Assembly: GCA_027488255.1 (NCBI GenBank)
Contig: JAIYBZ010000037.1
Coordinates: forward strand, 1-64,000
DNA length: 64,000 nt
Origin: Comamonadaceae bacterium
GTDB lineage: Bacteria > Pseudomonadota > Gammaproteobacteria > Burkholderiales > Burkholderiaceae_C
Reading direction: 5' to 3'
A model generated the notes under the pieces. The model was not told where the DNA came from. It was given only the letters and a program-made list of their open reading frames with translations, and did no database searches. Of this stretch, positions 1-9,093 are shown one piece after another. Within the stretch, counting starts at the first letter, position 1, and each line of letters begins with the position of its first letter. The translations under genes and the position numbers were made by a program.

Positions 1-96
1 ACCACGACGCTGTGGAGAGTTTTGCATCGCAGGGCTTTTGGACTTGATCGTTTCGACCTCGCGCCCCTGACGCACCAATTGATTGATGGTTGGCAT
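1..96 (-). CDS. rpsL: 30S ribosomal protein S12, N-terminal part (cut by window edge)
   Basis: The minus strand from 96 reads [20 protein letters not shown] and continues with [12 protein letters not shown]. This is the conserved N-terminus of ribosomal protein S12, the decoding-centre protein of the 30S subunit. Only the first 32 codons are inside the window; the rest lies beyond position 1. In Burkholderiales rpsL opens the str operon (rpsL-rpsG-fusA-tufA), and the strong promoter just upstream fits that. The ATG at 94-96 is the only sensible start. Confidence 0.95.
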
Positions 97-168
97 TGTT
101 TGTAACGTCCCTAAACGTTTGAATTTGACAAAAGAAACTTCTCCGCCCCAAAAGCGGAAAAGCCCGCC

Positions 169-197
169 AGTATAACCGCCCTGCGCTGGCATGGCAA
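169..197 (-). promoter_or_regulatory. sigma70 promoter of rpsL
   Basis: On the minus strand TTGCCA (192-197) and TATACT (169-174) are separated by exactly 17 bp. Transcription should start near 162, leaving a leader of about 65 nt before the rpsL ATG at 96. The two hexamers and ideal spacing are seen directly; activity is inferred. Confidence 0.75.
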
Positions 198-233
198 GTT
201 ATCCACAAACTCAAGCGTTCCTAATGCCAAAGT

Positions 234-1403
234 TCACTTGATCCAAAGGCGAATCGCGTCCCAAGCTCGGCCCAAAACACCCGCTTGCTCCACCGACTCC
301 AAGACCACCAAGGGCACATCAAACAAGGCTTGGTCCCCGCGGAACACCCGCAGAGTGCCGAGTGGCTGCCCTTGCACAAAAGGGGCTACCAGAGGGTCTG
401 GTCGAGTGACCTGGGTTTTGATCTGCGCGGCGGAGCCAGAGGGGACCGCCACCACCAAGGGCTGAATTGCACCCAGTTTCAAAACCGACTTTTTGCCTTT
501 CCAGACGGCAGGGCTGATCACCGGGGTACCGGCCTCAAACAACTTGAGGGCATCAAAAGCGGTGTAACCCCAATTCAACAGCTTCTGACTTTCGTTGGCA
601 CGGGCATTTTCAGAGTCGGCGCCCAACACGATGACCAATAATCGACGCGCGCCTACGTTGGGGAAATTGCGTTTGGCCGTGGCCACTTGGCAATAACCGG
701 CGGTTTGGGTGTGCCCCGTTTTCAAGCCATCGACCGAAGGATCACGGAACAACAACAAATTTCGGTTGCTGTCATTGGCCTCAGGGGTACCGGGGTAGCG
801 GTACTTTTTGATCGCGTAGTAGGCCATGTCGTCCGGAAAGTCCCGCATCAACCGAGACGCCAAGATGCCCAGGTCTCGTGCGGTCGTGGTGTGCCCCGGC
901 TCGGTCAACCCTTCTGGGTTGAGGTATTGGGTGTTTTTCATGCCCAGCGCTTGGGCTTGCTGGTTCATCAATCGAACAAAATTTTCAACGCTGCCCGCCA
1001 CACCTTCGGCAAGTGCCACCGTCGCATCGTTGCCCGATTGAACCACCATGCCCTTGATCAAATCTTCCACGGGCACCCGCATTTTGGGGTCGATGAACAT
1101 GCGGGAACCGGGCATTTTCCAGGCCCGCTCAGAGACGGAAAAGTTTTGTTTGAGATCGATTTTTCGCGATTTGAGGGCATCAAAAACCAAATAAGCCGTC
1201 ATCAACTTGGTCAACGAGGCGGGCTCGACCAACAGATCGGGGTCTTTCGCGGCCAAGACCTGATTGGCCGTGACGTCCATCAGCAAATAAGACTTGGCGG
1301 CCACCTCAGGGGGCTGAGGCATTTGCGCCTGCACGCTCAAGGCGAGAGCGGCTAAGCCAGCCGCAGCCCAACGCAGGGTGATTGACGTCACAGAGAATTT
1401 CAT
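234..1403 (-). CDS. dacC: D-alanyl-D-alanine carboxypeptidase (PBP5/6 family)
   Basis: This serine DD-carboxypeptidase removes the terminal D-Ala from peptidoglycan pentapeptides in the periplasm. The 389-residue product has a signal peptide (about residues 1-27, ending VQAQ). All three penicillin-binding motifs are present: SLTK with nucleophile Ser63, SGN at 123-125 and KTG at 228-230. A C-terminal beta-rich PBP5-type domain follows, and the protein ends in an amphipathic segment (AWDAIRLWIK) typical of the membrane anchor. I chose the ATG at 1403 over one 11 codons upstream because the signal peptide begins directly there. It sits upstream of rpsL on the same strand, but rpsL has its own promoter. 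Confidence 0.92.
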   Translation of the reverse strand: MKFSVTSITLRWAAAGLAALALSVQAQMPQPPEVAAKSYLLMDVTANQVLAAKDPDLLVEPASLTKLMTAYLVFDALKSRKIDLKQNFSVSERAWKMPGSRMFIDPKMRVPVEDLIKGMVVQSGNDATVALAEGVAGSVENFVRLMNQQAQALGMKNTQYLNPEGLTEPGHTTTARDLGILASRLMRDFPDDMAYYAIKKYRYPGTPEANDSNRNLLLFRDPSVDGLKTGHTQTAGYCQVATAKRNFPNVGARRLLVIVLGADSENARANESQKLLNWGYTAFDALKLFEAGTPVISPAVWKGKKSVLKLGAIQPLVVAVPSGSAAQIKTQVTRPDPLVAPFVQGQPLGTLRVFRGDQALFDVPLVVLESVEQAGVLGRAWDAIRLWIK

Positions 1404-1439
1404 GGCGGGTGGGTTTCCCCTTTGCAGGGGCCTCAAACT

Positions 1440-2066
1440 TCAGGCGGCCAAGTGGCGCGCCACCAAACTTTTCAACAAGGGCAATTGTCCGTGAAAGAAA
1501 TGTTCCACCCCCGGTATCACCACAACGGGCAGGGATTGCGGACGCGCCCAGTCCATCACACTGGACAAAGCCACGGTGTCGTCTTGTTCGCCGTGCAAGA
1601 CCAAGGTCTTGTCGTGCAACTCTGGTGCAATGGGCGCCACCGAAAACCGCGAAGCCGCAGTGCCCACCAACACCAATTTTTCGGGGCTGCGCAGGGGGTT
1701 CAATGTCTGGCACACCTGGCTGGTGACAAAAGCGCCAAATGAGAAACCAGCCAAGGCCAACGGGCCTTGTGGCGCAAGCCGCTCAATCACCGCCAACATG
1801 TCTTGGGCCTCCCCTCGCCCCTCGTCGTAAGTGCCCGCACTGGTACCGACCCCACGAAAATTAAAGCGCACCGCTTGCCAACCGCACTGAACAAACGCCC
1901 GCGCCAAGGTCTGCACCACTTTGTTTTGCATGGTGCCGCCGAAAAGCGGGTGCGGGTGGGCAATGACCGCGGTGCCTCGCGCCTGGCCATCCACCGGCGT
2001 GTCCAACAAAGCCTCAATCTGCCCGGCTGGGCCGGGCAGTGTCACGGCTTGAGTGGCGGCATTCAT
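1440..2066 (-). CDS. alpha/beta hydrolase
   Basis: A 208-residue serine hydrolase of the small alpha/beta-fold type. Visible features are an early HPHPLFGG segment (the oxyanion-hole region), the nucleophile elbow GFSFG with Ser109, an acidic residue in HGEQDD and a C-terminal His in GVEHFF. Substrate unknown. Its ATG overlaps the stop of the upstream ferredoxin-like gene (TGATG), so the two are probably translationally coupled. No signal peptide, so cytoplasmic. Confidence 0.8.
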   Translation of the reverse strand: MNAATQAVTLPGPAGQIEALLDTPVDGQARGTAVIAHPHPLFGGTMQNKVVQTLARAFVQCGWQAVRFNFRGVGTSAGTYDEGRGEAQDMLAVIERLAPQGPLALAGFSFGAFVTSQVCQTLNPLRSPEKLVLVGTAASRFSVAPIAPELHDKTLVLHGEQDDTVALSSVMDWARPQSLPVVVIPGVEHFFHGQLPLLKSLVARHLAA

Positions 2067-2410
2067 CAGCGCCCCAAATGAGCAGGGGTGACCAGCCGCG
2101 CCACCACTTGACCATTTTTCAGGTGGCTTTCGACGATTTCATCGATATCGGCTTTGTCCACATAGGAATACCAAACGCCCTCGGGATACACCACCGCCAC
2201 AGGGCCTGCCGAGCAACGGTCTAAGCAGCCGGCCTTGTTGACACGCACTTGGCCAGGGCCTGACAAACCCAGTTCTTTGACGCGACTTTTGCAATGGTCG
2301 AAGGCCTGTTGCGCGCCGTGTTGGGCACAGCAGGCTTCGTTGTTGCTGCGCTCATTGAGGCAAAAAAAGATGTGGCGCTTGAAATAAGCTGGGGTGTTTT
2401 CTGAGGTCAT
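2066..2410 (-). CDS. (2Fe-2S) thioredoxin-like ferredoxin
   Basis: A 114-residue protein of the thioredoxin-fold [2Fe-2S] ferredoxin type, similar to the C-terminal cluster domain of NuoE/HoxE. Candidate cluster ligands are Cys in FFCLNE, the pair in ACCAQHG, and NKAGCLDRCSAGP with the CxxxC spacing of the family. The segment VAVVYPEGVWY then matches the usual strand after the second ligand pair. It is first in a two-gene unit with the hydrolase. The electron-transfer partner is unknown. Confidence 0.8.
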   Translation of the reverse strand: MTSENTPAYFKRHIFFCLNERSNNEACCAQHGAQQAFDHCKSRVKELGLSGPGQVRVNKAGCLDRCSAGPVAVVYPEGVWYSYVDKADIDEIVESHLKNGQVVARLVTPAHLGR

Positions 2411-2436
2411 GTCCCAATTTTAGGCCGGCTCTGACG

Positions 2437-2471
2437 CAGGGCTCAGGGCTCAGGGCTCAGGGTTCAGGGTT
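2437..2471. repeat. heptanucleotide tandem repeat CAGGGYT x5
   Basis: Five head-to-tail 7-mers: CAGGGCT three times (2437-2457), then CAGGGTT twice (2458-2471). The array covers the last codons and stop of the VanZ-like gene, giving its C-terminus NPEP. The same unit recurs at 31585-31610. It is too short-period for CRISPR; slipped-strand changes in copy number are possible. Confidence 0.85.
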
Positions 2472-3572
2472 TTGCGCTGAAGACGACAAACGATTCACCA
2501 AGTACAGCAAAGTGGCATAGGGCCACAGCCAACCCAACCACTGAATCAGGCCATGGAAACGGATGAAACGCCCTTGCTCCCAGGTTTGCAAGGTCAAGGC
2601 GAAATAAGCGTCTGCCGAAGCGTTGTTGAGCAAGCTGAGTTGCCAAACCAGCGCCGCCAAGGCCAACACCCAACACACCCGTGCCGGACTGAAAGACAAA
2701 GCGGCCATGCCCACCACGGCGAGCAACAAGCCCGTCATGACTTCGCCGCTGATCCAGTCCCAAGCATGTGAGGGGCCATAGGTGAGCGCCGCCGACAAGC
2801 CGCTGGTCAAGAATCCCACCCACACCACCAGCATCGCCACCACCACGCGCTGACGCCATTCGCGCAGCACCCCATAGGCCAGCAGACAGGGCATGAGCAA
2901 GCCAATCGCCACACACAATATTTCACTGATGGGCAAGAGGGGCTGCAACTCGACCTCCCGCAAAGGCAGCCATTCCCGCATCGCCGAGTCTTCCAAGAGA
3001 TGCGCCAAGGCCAACTCGACCCGCTCGAGCACTTGGCCCAAGCCAAATGTCACCGGCACCGGAAACAACAAGGCCAAAGGCCAAACGGCCAGCAAAGCCA
3101 TGCCTCCGCTGGCGTCGTGCACAAACCAGCGATCACGAAAACGACTCCAGCGGTCGAGCAAACCCACCCACTCCAGCGCCCGCGCGGTGATGGCGCCGGC
3201 CAGGGCGCCCAAGGTGTTCAGCGCCGCGTCGACGTTGGAGGGCACGCGAACGGGCAAGAACATTTGCATGGACTCGAGCATCAAAGACAACAGCGCCGCC
3301 ATGAGGGTGGTCAACACAATGGCGGGCCAATGCCGCCGCGTTCTGTGCAAGGCCATAGCCAGCAAAAAGCCAAAGGGCGCGTAACCCACCACGTTGGACA
3401 ACACGTCAAACCCCGTCCAGTACTGCGGCAGCGGGGCAGTCAAAAAGGCCCAAGGGGCTATGCCTTGAACGCGCCAGTTTTCAAAGGGATAGAGGCTCGC
3501 GTAAACAATCAGCAGGGTGTAAATCCACACCAAGGGCCAGGCCAGCGTTTTGCGCGAGGGGTAGGTGCGCAC
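2457..3572 (-). CDS. VanZ-like membrane protein
   Basis: A 371-residue integral membrane protein. The first half (about residues 10-135) fits the VanZ-like family: an early YPFENWR segment, then DVLSNVVGYAPFGFLLA, and an SMQMFLP...SNVDAALNTLGA stretch with the conserved acidic/Asn residues. The second half adds roughly five more hydrophobic helices. VanZ-family proteins are linked to teicoplanin resistance and cell-envelope functions; the role here is unknown. The start is GTG at 3572, 9 bp after the hemJ stop, so the gene is probably co-transcribed with hemJ. Its stop lies inside a heptamer repeat. Confidence 0.75.
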   Translation of the reverse strand: MRTYPSRKTLAWPLVWIYTLLIVYASLYPFENWRVQGIAPWAFLTAPLPQYWTGFDVLSNVVGYAPFGFLLAMALHRTRRHWPAIVLTTLMAALLSLMLESMQMFLPVRVPSNVDAALNTLGALAGAITARALEWVGLLDRWSRFRDRWFVHDASGGMALLAVWPLALLFPVPVTFGLGQVLERVELALAHLLEDSAMREWLPLREVELQPLLPISEILCVAIGLLMPCLLAYGVLREWRQRVVVAMLVVWVGFLTSGLSAALTYGPSHAWDWISGEVMTGLLLAVVGMAALSFSPARVCWVLALAALVWQLSLLNNASADAYFALTLQTWEQGRFIRFHGLIQWLGWLWPYATLLYLVNRLSSSAQNPEP

Positions 3573-3581
3573 GTCAGACCC

Positions 3582-4010
3582 TTAAAAAGGTTTAACCACC
3601 ACCAAAATCACCGCCGCCAACATCAAGACGACCGGCACCTCGTTGAACCAGCGAAACCAAATGTGGCTGCGCTTCATCTGGCCTTGGCTGAATTTTCTAA
3701 GCATGACCCCGCAGCTGTGGTGGTAGCCCAGCAAGGCCAGCACGATGGCCAATTTGGCGTGCATCCAACCCTGGCCCGGGCCCCGTCCGATGCCATAAAC
3801 CCCCCACAGCCACAAACCAAAGACCAAAGCAGGAACGGCCAATATCGTCATGAATCGGTAAAGCTTGCGCGCCATCAACAGCAAGCGTTCGCGCTCCGCC
3901 ACCGAGTCGGGCTCGACCATCGCCAAATTGACAAAAATGCGCGGCAGATAAAACAAGCCGGCAAACCAGCTGGCAATGAAAACGATGTGAAGGGCTTTGA
4001 TCCAGAGCAT
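3582..4010 (-). CDS. hemJ: protoporphyrinogen IX oxidase HemJ (CopD/HemJ family)
   Basis: A 142-residue, four-helix membrane protein with the HemJ start pattern LWIKALHIVFIASWFAGLFY followed by LPR, including the conserved His. Later conserved segments are KLYRFM, GWMHAKL and FRWFNEVP. HemJ oxidises protoporphyrinogen IX to protoporphyrin IX, the penultimate step of haem synthesis. The ATG at 4010 is chosen because the family begins there; an in-frame start 18 codons earlier would run toward the small-RNA terminator. Lying close to hemB (divergent) supports the assignment. Confidence 0.85.
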   Translation of the reverse strand: MLWIKALHIVFIASWFAGLFYLPRIFVNLAMVEPDSVAERERLLLMARKLYRFMTILAVPALVFGLWLWGVYGIGRGPGQGWMHAKLAIVLALLGYHHSCGVMLRKFSQGQMKRSHIWFRWFNEVPVVLMLAAVILVVVKPF

Positions 4011-4062
4011 GTCACAAGTGTAGTCAGAGATGACCGGGCCGATGCCCGTGGCGCGTGCAGAC

Positions 4063-4090
4063 AAAAAAAACCCTCGGCCAAGGCCGAGGG
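4063..4090 (-). terminator. rho-independent terminator of the anti-hemB RNA
   Basis: Inverted repeat CCCTCGGCC (4071-4079) / GGCCGAGGG (4082-4090) with a 2-nt loop. On the minus strand it is followed by eight T (4063-4070). On the plus strand there is no U-tract directly after the stem, so it acts for minus-strand transcripts. It lies 53 bp before the hemJ start, so read-through could feed hemJ. Confidence 0.9.
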
Positions 4091-4163
4091 TGGTAAGCCT
4101 TTTTGCGTTGCCGCGTCCAGGCCCCGCTCAGGGAGGAAAAGCGGGAGGCAGAGAACTGCCTGC
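4063..4163 (-). ncRNA. small RNA opposite the hemB promoter (anti-hemB / Betaproteobacteria toxic sRNA type)
   Basis: On the minus strand a promoter-like pair (4169-4197) is followed by about 100 nt with no plausible reading frame, ending in a perfect intrinsic terminator. The RNA contains the hairpin CCCGC (4141-4145) / GCGGG (4123-4127). Its 13-nt loop is UUUUCCUCCCUGA, complementary to Shine-Dalgarno sequences. Position, orientation and terminator match the family known in Burkholderiales as anti-hemB (Betaproteobacteria toxic small RNA). I assign it from memory of that family's location, not from a covariance-model match. The 5' end is estimated from the promoter. Confidence 0.75.
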
Positions 4164-4168
4164 TTTGA

Positions 4169-4197
4169 AATTTATCAAATAACAAAATCATTAACAA
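4169..4197 (-). promoter_or_regulatory. putative sigma70 promoter of the anti-hemB RNA
   Basis: Minus-strand TTGTTA (4192-4197) and TAAATT (4169-4174) with a 17-bp spacer in an AT-rich patch. Each hexamer matches four of six consensus positions. Predicted start is near 4163. Confidence 0.55.
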
Positions 4198-4294
4198 GGC
4201 TAATTTCCGTATTTATGTTGTTTTTACCAATACTGAGTCTTGGGCGCCACGGCCGGTCTGGAACTGCGCGACTTGGAGTCCAAGCAAGACTTGA

Positions 4295-5314
<1,020 letters not shown>

Positions 5315-5322
5315 GCCCCTGC

Positions 5323-6444
5323 ATGCGGGTCCTCACCATTGCAGGCGCACAGGTCCACGACGGACTGGCGTTGCCCCAGCAACTGCCTGACCAAGGCTAT
5401 GTCTGGATTTCTTGCTCGCGCGAGACCTTTCAATCTCAACTGACGCTGATCCAAGCCACCCTTGAGCGGATCACCGGCCAGCCCTTGGTGGATTTGCATG
5501 TGTCAGATCTGCTGAATGCCCAGCTGCCCTCGCGCTTTGACTTCAGCTCGCATTACGACCTGATGGTGTTTCGGCGTTTGGCCCCAAGCAATTCGAATGG
5601 GTCCCACCAAGGTTTGGCCCTGCAAGGCAAGCGGCCCGGCCCGCCAGTGCTGCAACGCATTGACACCAGCCCGGTTGGGTTTGCGGTGTTTGACCGGGTC
5701 TTGCTCAGTGTTCACCCGACAGAATGTGCGGTACAAGACGCCTATGCCAGCAGGCTGTTGGCCAGCAGCTCGCTGGCGACACCGCCTCTGGAATCGGCGG
5801 ACTTGCGTTCGGCCGGCGCGCGCGGGGTGCCTGCCAGTCCCGCCGACATGATGTTGCGCATCGTCAACCACATGGTCGACAGCTACCTCGATTTGCGCCG
5901 AGAGCTCACGCGCCAACTGGAGCACTGGCAAACCGAATTGCTGAACCCGCGCGCCAGATTCAACCGCTGGGAAGGCTTGATGCAGGCGCGTGTGGCCCTG
6001 CACCAACTGGAATCTCTCTGTGACGATCAACACACCGCTGTCCAAACCTGGACCGAGTCGCTGGAAAACTGGGGGGTGTCGCAAGACAGCGCAGAGGCGC
6101 GTGAGCATGAACTGCTCAAAATCAGAAGTCGCGATGTGCTGGAACACATCGATCGGGTGATGCAACACGTGCGCCGGCTGGAGCACAACACCGAAACCGC
6201 GGTGCAAATGCATTTCAATTTGCAAGGCAACCGCACCAACGACATCATGCGCACCCTGACCGCGCTGACGGCCATCTTTTTGCCTCTCAATCTGATTGCC
6301 GCCGTTTTTGGCATGAACTTCGAATTCATGCCATGGTTGCACCAAGCCAGCGCCTTTTGGTGGACCTTGGGCGGCATGGCTTTGATCGCGACGGTCATGG
6401 GCCTGGTATTTTGGCGCAAGCGCTACCTGGCCCGCACGGGCTGA
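5323..6444 (+). CDS. corA: CorA-family divalent cation transporter
   Basis: A 373-residue CorA/ZntB-family channel for Mg2+ (or Zn2+/Co2+). It has a large soluble N-terminal funnel with long helices (about residues 170-300), then TM1 ending in the signature GMN at about residues 330-332 (AAVFGMNFEFMPW), and TM2 near the C-terminus followed by a basic tail (WRKRYLARTG). It starts 8 bp after the hemB stop and is probably co-transcribed, which is of interest because HemB here looks Mg-dependent. Substrate specificity cannot be read from sequence. Confidence 0.88.
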   Translation: MRVLTIAGAQVHDGLALPQQLPDQGYVWISCSRETFQSQLTLIQATLERITGQPLVDLHVSDLLNAQLPSRFDFSSHYDLMVFRRLAPSNSNGSHQGLALQGKRPGPPVLQRIDTSPVGFAVFDRVLLSVHPTECAVQDAYASRLLASSSLATPPLESADLRSAGARGVPASPADMMLRIVNHMVDSYLDLRRELTRQLEHWQTELLNPRARFNRWEGLMQARVALHQLESLCDDQHTAVQTWTESLENWGVSQDSAEAREHELLKIRSRDVLEHIDRVMQHVRRLEHNTETAVQMHFNLQGNRTNDIMRTLTALTAIFLPLNLIAAVFGMNFEFMPWLHQASAFWWTLGGMALIATVMGLVFWRKRYLARTG

Positions 6445-6477
6445 AGCCCTCCATCAACCCGCTCTTGCGTGGCCAAA

Positions 6478-7167
6478 TCAGCCCAAGTGCTGTGCAAAAA
6501 ACGCCAAGGTACGAGAGCGAGCCAACTGTGCCGAAGGCGCATGCCAAGATCCTCGCTGGTCGCAATTGAAGCCATGGTGCGCCGGGTAAGTCCACACCGT
6601 GACTTCGGGGTGCGCCTGCTTGAATGCGGTCACCGAGGGCATGGGAATCCAATGGTCTTCCTCGGCAAAATGGGCCAGCACGGGCACGCTCGTTTGGCGC
6701 GCGATTTCAGCCTCGGTCGTGACTCCGCCTCCGTAATAAGGCACCGCCGCACTCAAGCCCTGCAAGGTAGACGCGGCGCGCCACGTCAGCAGGCCACCCC
6801 AGCAATACCCCACGATGCCGACTTTGCCGCCCGACAAGTTGGCCGCATGGTCGATGGCCGCTTGAATGTCTGGCATCACGCCCGGTGCAGGCAAAGCCTC
6901 GACGGCCGTTTTATAGCCAAAGCCCACGCCCATATCGGCCTCTGAATAACCCAACGCCACCTCCGGCTGAACCCGGTGAAAGGTGGCAGGCGCGACGGCC
7001 ACATAGCCCTCGGCAGCGTAGCCATCGGCCACTTCGCGAATGTGGCTGTTCACGCCAAAAATTTCTTGCAAAACCACCACGGCGCCGCGCGGCGCCCCCG
7101 TGGGTTGCGCCACATAAGCCGGCACCACGCCGCCATCGGCTGAGATCAAGCTCACCATCTTTCCCAT
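6478..7167 (-). CDS. dienelactone hydrolase family protein
   Basis: A 229-residue alpha/beta hydrolase of the dienelactone hydrolase family, cytoplasmic. The family's Cys nucleophile is in VGYCWGG and the catalytic His in PAHHGFNCD; LQEIFGVN near residue 33 is the conserved oxyanion/Glu segment. Classical members hydrolyse dienelactone to maleylacetate, but many relatives have unknown substrates and no chlorocatechol genes are nearby. A strong AGGAG lies just before the ATG at 7167. It follows an HCCA-isomerase-like gene with a 30-bp gap. Confidence 0.85.
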   Translation of the reverse strand: MGKMVSLISADGGVVPAYVAQPTGAPRGAVVVLQEIFGVNSHIREVADGYAAEGYVAVAPATFHRVQPEVALGYSEADMGVGFGYKTAVEALPAPGVMPDIQAAIDHAANLSGGKVGIVGYCWGGLLTWRAASTLQGLSAAVPYYGGGVTTEAEIARQTSVPVLAHFAEEDHWIPMPSVTAFKQAHPEVTVWTYPAHHGFNCDQRGSWHAPSAQLARSRTLAFFAQHLG

Positions 7168-7197
7168 TTCAGTCTCCTGCTCACCGCTTGCACTTCA

Positions 7198-7797
7198 TCA
7201 CGCCAAGGCCCGCTCTACAAAATCGAGTCGGTCTTGGCCCCAAAAAATTTCGCCATTCACCACATAGCTGGGCGCACCAAACACGCCCGCATCAATGGCG
7301 GACTGGGTGTAGCTTTCATAGCGCACCTGCACCGCTTGGCTGTGCGACTGCTCCAACAAACTGGCCGGCAACTGTTGCTCTTGCAGCAATTCAGCCAGCA
7401 CTTTGTCGTCGGCCATGTTGCGCTCTTGTGCCCAACAGGCGGCCAAAATAGCGCCGCTTATCGCCATCGCTGCAGCAGCCCCGTGCGCCAAATCGGCTGC
7501 AATGATCAAGCGCGCCGCATCGTCGCCGCCGACCGGAAAATATTTGGGCTTCACATTCAAAGGCACATTCAGAAACTGGCTGTAGCGCTGCAACTCCACC
7601 AACCGGTAGGCCTGTCGCTGTGGAGCGCGTTGGCCCAAGGGCAAGCCCCCAGAAATGGGAAACACCTTGCCCCCCAAATCAATCGGCATCACGCGAACCG
7701 TGGCGCCCGTTCGCTGAACAATCTCTGCCAATCGCTGGTGTCCCAAATAAGCCCATGGGCTTTGTGGGGCGAAGTAATAGTCCACTGTGCGACCCAT
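7198..7797 (-). CDS. 2-hydroxychromene-2-carboxylate isomerase (DsbA-fold, GST kappa-like)
   Basis: A 199-residue protein with the HCCA isomerase signature: N-terminal VDYYFAPQSPWAYLGHQRL with Ser in the glutathione-contacting position, KPKYFPV in the middle and C-terminal GVFGAPSYVVNGEIFWGQDRLDF. The family uses glutathione to isomerise hydroxychromene carboxylate in naphthalene catabolism, but most homologues have no proven substrate. AAGGAG precedes the ATG. Divergent from the SDR gene across a 69-bp AT-rich spacer that must hold both promoters. Confidence 0.85.
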   Translation of the reverse strand: MGRTVDYYFAPQSPWAYLGHQRLAEIVQRTGATVRVMPIDLGGKVFPISGGLPLGQRAPQRQAYRLVELQRYSQFLNVPLNVKPKYFPVGGDDAARLIIAADLAHGAAAAMAISGAILAACWAQERNMADDKVLAELLQEQQLPASLLEQSHSQAVQVRYESYTQSAIDAGVFGAPSYVVNGEIFWGQDRLDFVERALA

Positions 7798-7866
7798 AGA
7801 GGCTCCTTCTCTGTTGTGTAATCTTTGTACATTTATATCGGCCTTTTATTTTGCAGGAGACAAAGC

Positions 7867-8613
7867 ATGAGCAAGGTCTTGTTGGTGACCGGCGGCAGCC
7901 GGGGGATCGGCGCCGCCAGCGCCCTTTTGGCGGCACAACAAGGATGGGCCGTGGCGGTGAATTACACCGCCAACTCTTTGGCAGCCGATGAGGTGGTGCG
8001 TCAGATTCGTGCCTCGGGCGGACAAGCCATGGCCATCCAAGCCGATGTGGCCGACGAAGCGCAGGTGCTGCGCATGTTCGAGCACATCGATGCCAAGCTG
8101 GGGCGACTGCAAGGCTTGGTCAACAACGCGGGCGTGGTGGACATGACGGCCCGGGTTGACGAGATGAGCGTCGCGCGGTGGAAGCGCATGTTCGACATCA
8201 ACGTGATCGGCAGTTTGATTTGCGCGCGTGAAGCGGTGCGCCGCATGAGCACCCGGCATGGTGGCGAGGGCGGCAGCATCGTCAATGTCTCCAGCGCCGC
8301 CGCTCGACTGGGCGCACCTGGTCAATATGTGGACTATGCGGCCGCCAAAGGCGCGATCGACGCCTTCACCATCGGCTTGGCCAAAGAAGTGGCGGCAGAA
8401 GGCATTCGCGTCAACGCGGTGCGTCCCGGCCTGATCGAAACGGAGATCCACGCTTCGGGCGGCTTGCCCAACCGCGTGAAAGACTTGCAGCATTTGGTGC
8501 CCGCGCAACGCGGCGGCAGCGCGCAAGAGGTGGCCGAAGGCATCGTCTGGCTGCTGAGCGAGCAAGCCAGTTACACCACCATGAGCTTTTTAGACATCTC
8601 TGGAGGTCGGTGA
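7867..8613 (+). CDS. SDR family NAD(P)-dependent oxidoreductase
   Basis: A 248-residue short-chain dehydrogenase, glucose-dehydrogenase/FabG-like. It has the cofactor motif TGGSRGIG (residues 8-15), NNAGV, catalytic Ser in VSSAAARLG, and YxxxK as YAAAKGAID. The C-terminus LDISGGR is the family's tetramer-contact end. The ATG at 7867 has the Shine-Dalgarno AGGAG. Its TGA overlaps the ATG of the MaoC-like gene, suggesting the two enzymes act on related acyl/hydroxyacyl substrates. Confidence 0.88.
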   Translation: MSKVLLVTGGSRGIGAASALLAAQQGWAVAVNYTANSLAADEVVRQIRASGGQAMAIQADVADEAQVLRMFEHIDAKLGRLQGLVNNAGVVDMTARVDEMSVARWKRMFDINVIGSLICAREAVRRMSTRHGGEGGSIVNVSSAAARLGAPGQYVDYAAAKGAIDAFTIGLAKEVAAEGIRVNAVRPGLIETEIHASGGLPNRVKDLQHLVPAQRGGSAQEVAEGIVWLLSEQASYTTMSFLDISGGR

Positions 8614-9074
8614 TGGCCACCATCAAATACTACTGGGAAGACTTTGCCGTGGGCCAAGTGCGTGACTTGGGCACCATCACCCCGACGCGCGAAGAAATAC
8701 TGGCCTTTGCCCAACAGTTCGACCCGCAACCCTTTCACCTGGACGACGAGGCGGCCAAAGCCTCGGTGTTTGGCGCGCTCTCGGCCAGCGGATGGCACAC
8801 CTGCGCCATGGCCATGCGCTTGATGGTCACGAATTTTCTATGCGAAACATCCAGCCTTGGCTCGCCAGGCTTGGACAGCGTCAAATGGCTCAAGCCGGTT
8901 TATCCCGGCGACACCTTGCGATTGCAAAGCACCTTGGTCGAGACCAAGCCCATGAGCAAGCGCCCCGATGTGGGCATGACGCGCAACCTTTGGGAAATGT
9001 TCAACCAACATGGAGACAAGGTGCTGCACATGGACGGCTGGAGCATGTTCAGAAGACGCCACCCGGCGGCCTGA
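8613..9074 (+). CDS. MaoC-like hot-dog dehydratase
   Basis: A 153-residue hot-dog protein of the MaoC family (R-specific enoyl-CoA hydratase-like). It shows the expected YYWEDFAVGQ start, and PTREEILAFAQQFDPQPFHLDDEAA carries the Asp/His hydratase motif, followed by GWHTCAMAMRL. It is coupled to the SDR gene by TGATG. I prefer the ATG at 8613 over the GTG one codon earlier because of the clean overlap and the TGGAGG ribosome site. Likely role: hydration/dehydration of an enoyl-CoA, with the SDR as partner dehydrogenase. Confidence 0.85.
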   Translation: MATIKYYWEDFAVGQVRDLGTITPTREEILAFAQQFDPQPFHLDDEAAKASVFGALSASGWHTCAMAMRLMVTNFLCETSSLGSPGLDSVKWLKPVYPGDTLRLQSTLVETKPMSKRPDVGMTRNLWEMFNQHGDKVLHMDGWSMFRRRHPAA

Positions 9075-9093
9075 GCGTTGCACAATCCCCCCC

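Noticed and set aside
2437-2471. CRISPR or attachment-site interpretation of the heptamer array
   Set aside because: Unit of 7 bp without spacers, and no cas gene, integrase or tRNA nearby.
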